A DNA stretch of 64,000 nucleotides, taken from assembly GCA_041749255.1 (NCBI GenBank), contig JBGTBR010000047.1:114663-178662 (forward strand), in the 5' to 3' direction. Shown one piece after another: positions 62,682 to 64,000 of the stretch. The position numbers were made by a program, and so were the translations under genes. The stretch is from JABDLO01 sp041749255. GTDB lineage: Bacteria; Bacteroidota; Bacteroidia; Chitinophagales; Saprospiraceae. The notes under the pieces were generated by a model. It made no database searches and had not been told where the DNA came from. It worked only from the letters and a program-made list of their open reading frames with translations. Positions within the stretch are counted from its first letter, which is position 1. Each line of letters opens with the position of its first letter.

Positions 62682-64000
62682 ATGAAAAGAAATAAGCTAA
62701 CATCCACTTTCTTAAAGACATTAATACATGCTTTTGTGGTATTCACATTAGGCATGACTGCACCATTGGCTACAGCTCAAAATGATGATAATGGAACTAT
62801 AGAACTCGACTCTGTGCAGGTGCTACAATGGATTCAAAAAGGATCATCATTTTTCTATACCCATTCGGATTCAAGTCTATACTATATGAATCAAGCCTTG
62901 TTTCTGGCCAGAAAAATTCATTTTGAATATGGAATAGGTTTGGCACTTCTTAACATGTCCGAGTCATATCGCCTCGTTGGCGATTTTGTACAGGCTCTCA
63001 ATCTTGGTTTTCAGGCACGAGATCACTACAGATTGTTGCAAAATCTCGATGGAGAGCTGGCCGCATTTCGTAGCATAGGAAGTTCCTATTTGGATTTGGC
63101 AGATTACGAAAAGGCATTATACAGTTTTAAACAGATTGAAAAAGAATCCATTACTCGAGATTTGACAAAGTCTCAAGTAATCCATATTCCCTATGTCTGG
63201 ACAACAATGGGGAGCTGTTATCAGGGATTAGGTCATTTGGACACTGCTTTAATGTATCATAACAAAGTATTGGACGATCCAAATATAGAATTTGAGCGAA
63301 GCCCTGTAAAAGCTTTAACCTTTAGGCGGATGGCAGATGTCAAGGTATTACAAGGTGATAATGCAGAGGCATTGTCACTATATCGCTCTGCTTTGGCAAC
63401 TGCAACATCAAAGGGTTTTACAAATTATCTGGACTTGGGCAATGTTTATAACGGGATTGCAGGGATATTTAAAAATATTGACCAGCAGGACTCTGCTATT
63501 TATTACGCAGAATTAGCCTTTCAAAAGTCTCAGGAAGCTAAAAGACGGTTGCCCATTCTTGAATCAAGCAAGTTGCTGACCAGCATATATCGTGAAAAAA
63601 ATCAAACAGATAGCGCTCTGTATTACCAGGATATCGTTGTTGCCCTATCTGATAGTTTATACGGTTTAACAAAACACCGGGAACTTCAGTTGCTGGTTTT
63701 ACAGCAGCAGGAAGAATACCAGAACAAACTTAGATTGGAAGCTGCCAATAAGGAAAAAATCAGAACCATAACTCTATTGAGTGTCCTCTTATTCTTTTTC
63801 ATTGTGTCTATATTGCTATATCGCAACTACAGATCCAAGCATATTGCCCAACAAAAAATCACACACTCTTACGAAAAGCTCAAATCTACCCAGGCTCAGC
63901 TTATCCAATCGGAAAAAATGGCCTCACTTGGTGAGCTCACTGCTGGTATCGCACATGAAATTCAGAACCCCTTGAACTTCGTGAATAACTTCAGTGAGGT
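62682..64000 (+). CDS. TPR-containing sensor histidine kinase (3' truncated by the window)
   Basis: An open frame from the ATG at 62682 to the window end, at least 439 residues. A signal peptide (MKRNKLTSTFLKTLIHAFVV ... ATAQ) is followed by tetratricopeptide repeats over ~45-330 (ALNLGFQARDHYRLL, FRSIGSSYLDLADYEKALYSF, TALMYHNKVL, NVYNGIAGIFKN, SAIYYAELAF). A coiled stretch, one membrane helix (~366-385, TLLSVLLFFFIVSILLYR), a coiled linker and the HisKA H-box MASLGELTAGIAHEIQNPLN come last. The ATPase domain is beyond the window. TPRs are periplasmic; the topology suits signal sensing by protein contact. Its remnant sibling at 62340 shows that related kinases sit in tandem here. Confidence 0.92.
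   Translation, partial: MKRNKLTSTFLKTLIHAFVVFTLGMTAPLATAQNDDNGTIELDSVQVLQWIQKGSSFFYTHSDSSLYYMNQALFLARKIHFEYGIGLALLNMSESYRLVGDFVQALNLGFQARDHYRLLQNLDGELAAFRSIGSSYLDLADYEKALYSFKQIEKESITRDLTKSQVIHIPYVWTTMGSCYQGLGHLDTALMYHNKVLDDPNIEFERSPVKALTFRRMADVKVLQGDNAEALSLYRSALATATSKGFTNYLDLGNVYNGIAGIFKNIDQQDSAIYYAELAFQKSQEAKRRLPILESSKLLTSIYREKNQTDSALYYQDIVVALSDSLYGLTKHRELQLLVLQQQEEYQNKLRLEAANKEKIRTITLLSVLLFFFIVSILLYRNYRSKHIAQQKITHSYEKLKSTQAQLIQSEKMASLGELTAGIAHEIQNPLNFVNNFSE

Overview
The window reads as a chromosomal segment of a low-GC Bacteroidota bacterium, most likely from the Saprospiria/Saprospiraceae side of the phylum (the lineage is an inference). Direct support: promoters of the TTG-N19-TAnnTTTG type, two SusC-like TonB receptors, secreted proteins with type IX secretion (T9SS) C-terminal tails, the DUF4295 gene behind rpmB-rpmG, a bacillithiol deacetylase (BshB1) and the futalosine menaquinone genes mqnA and mqnE. 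Several genes need a later start than the longest open frame. Both window edges cut genes: an FG-GAP/ASPIC secreted protein on the left and a TPR histidine kinase on the right.

Layout. 0-6 kb: secreted beta-propeller protein, 3-hydroxyacyl-CoA dehydrogenase, BON-LysM protein, D-2-hydroxyacid dehydrogenase, SPOR-domain protein. 6-13 kb: CPBP protease; hemL co-directional with a histidine kinase/response regulator pair; bshB1; a decayed fabH 3' fragment broken by a 161-bp palindromic MITE-like element; intact fabH with a 26-bp palindrome in its leader. 13-21 kb: mqnA and mqnE, both minus, separated by a 5.8-kb plus-strand block (DUF4833 protein, serine palmitoyltransferase-like enzyme, GNAT-like acyltransferase, extended SDR, lipid kinase). 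Two inverted copies of a ~190-bp composite repeat bound this block. 21-31 kb: glycosyltransferase, two TonB receptors, DoxX protein, rpe, PolB-like exonuclease. 31-46 kb: coiled-coil protein, DUF2452, VWA/MoxR-type AAA pair, Pycsar-type membrane effector homologue, CotH-like protein, YjbR, serine hydrolase, lepB, beta-propeller protein, metal receptor, secreted subtilase. 45.7-47.6 kb: tRNA-Arg(ACG), rpmB, rpmG, DUF4295, ftsY. 47-61 kb: a giant repeat protein with an IPTL-CTERM-like tail, GT2, ICMT-like methyltransferase, quinone reductase-like MDR, and a heavy-metal RND operon whose pump is fused to a TolC-like domain. 61-64 kb: ISAs1-family element with a frameshifted transposase, a histidine-kinase 3' remnant and a new TPR kinase.

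The strongest system-level candidate is the 14.4-19.9 kb block. It looks like a sphingolipid/ceramide cassette (condensation, N-acylation, keto reduction, lipid phosphorylation) placed between two menaquinone genes and flanked by inverted repeats that could allow inversion. The intergenic DNA is also notable. It holds 6-8-bp (mostly 7-bp) microsatellites near gene 3' ends and a family of hairpin-rich composite repeats recurring at 10, 14, 20, 26, 53 and 61 kb.
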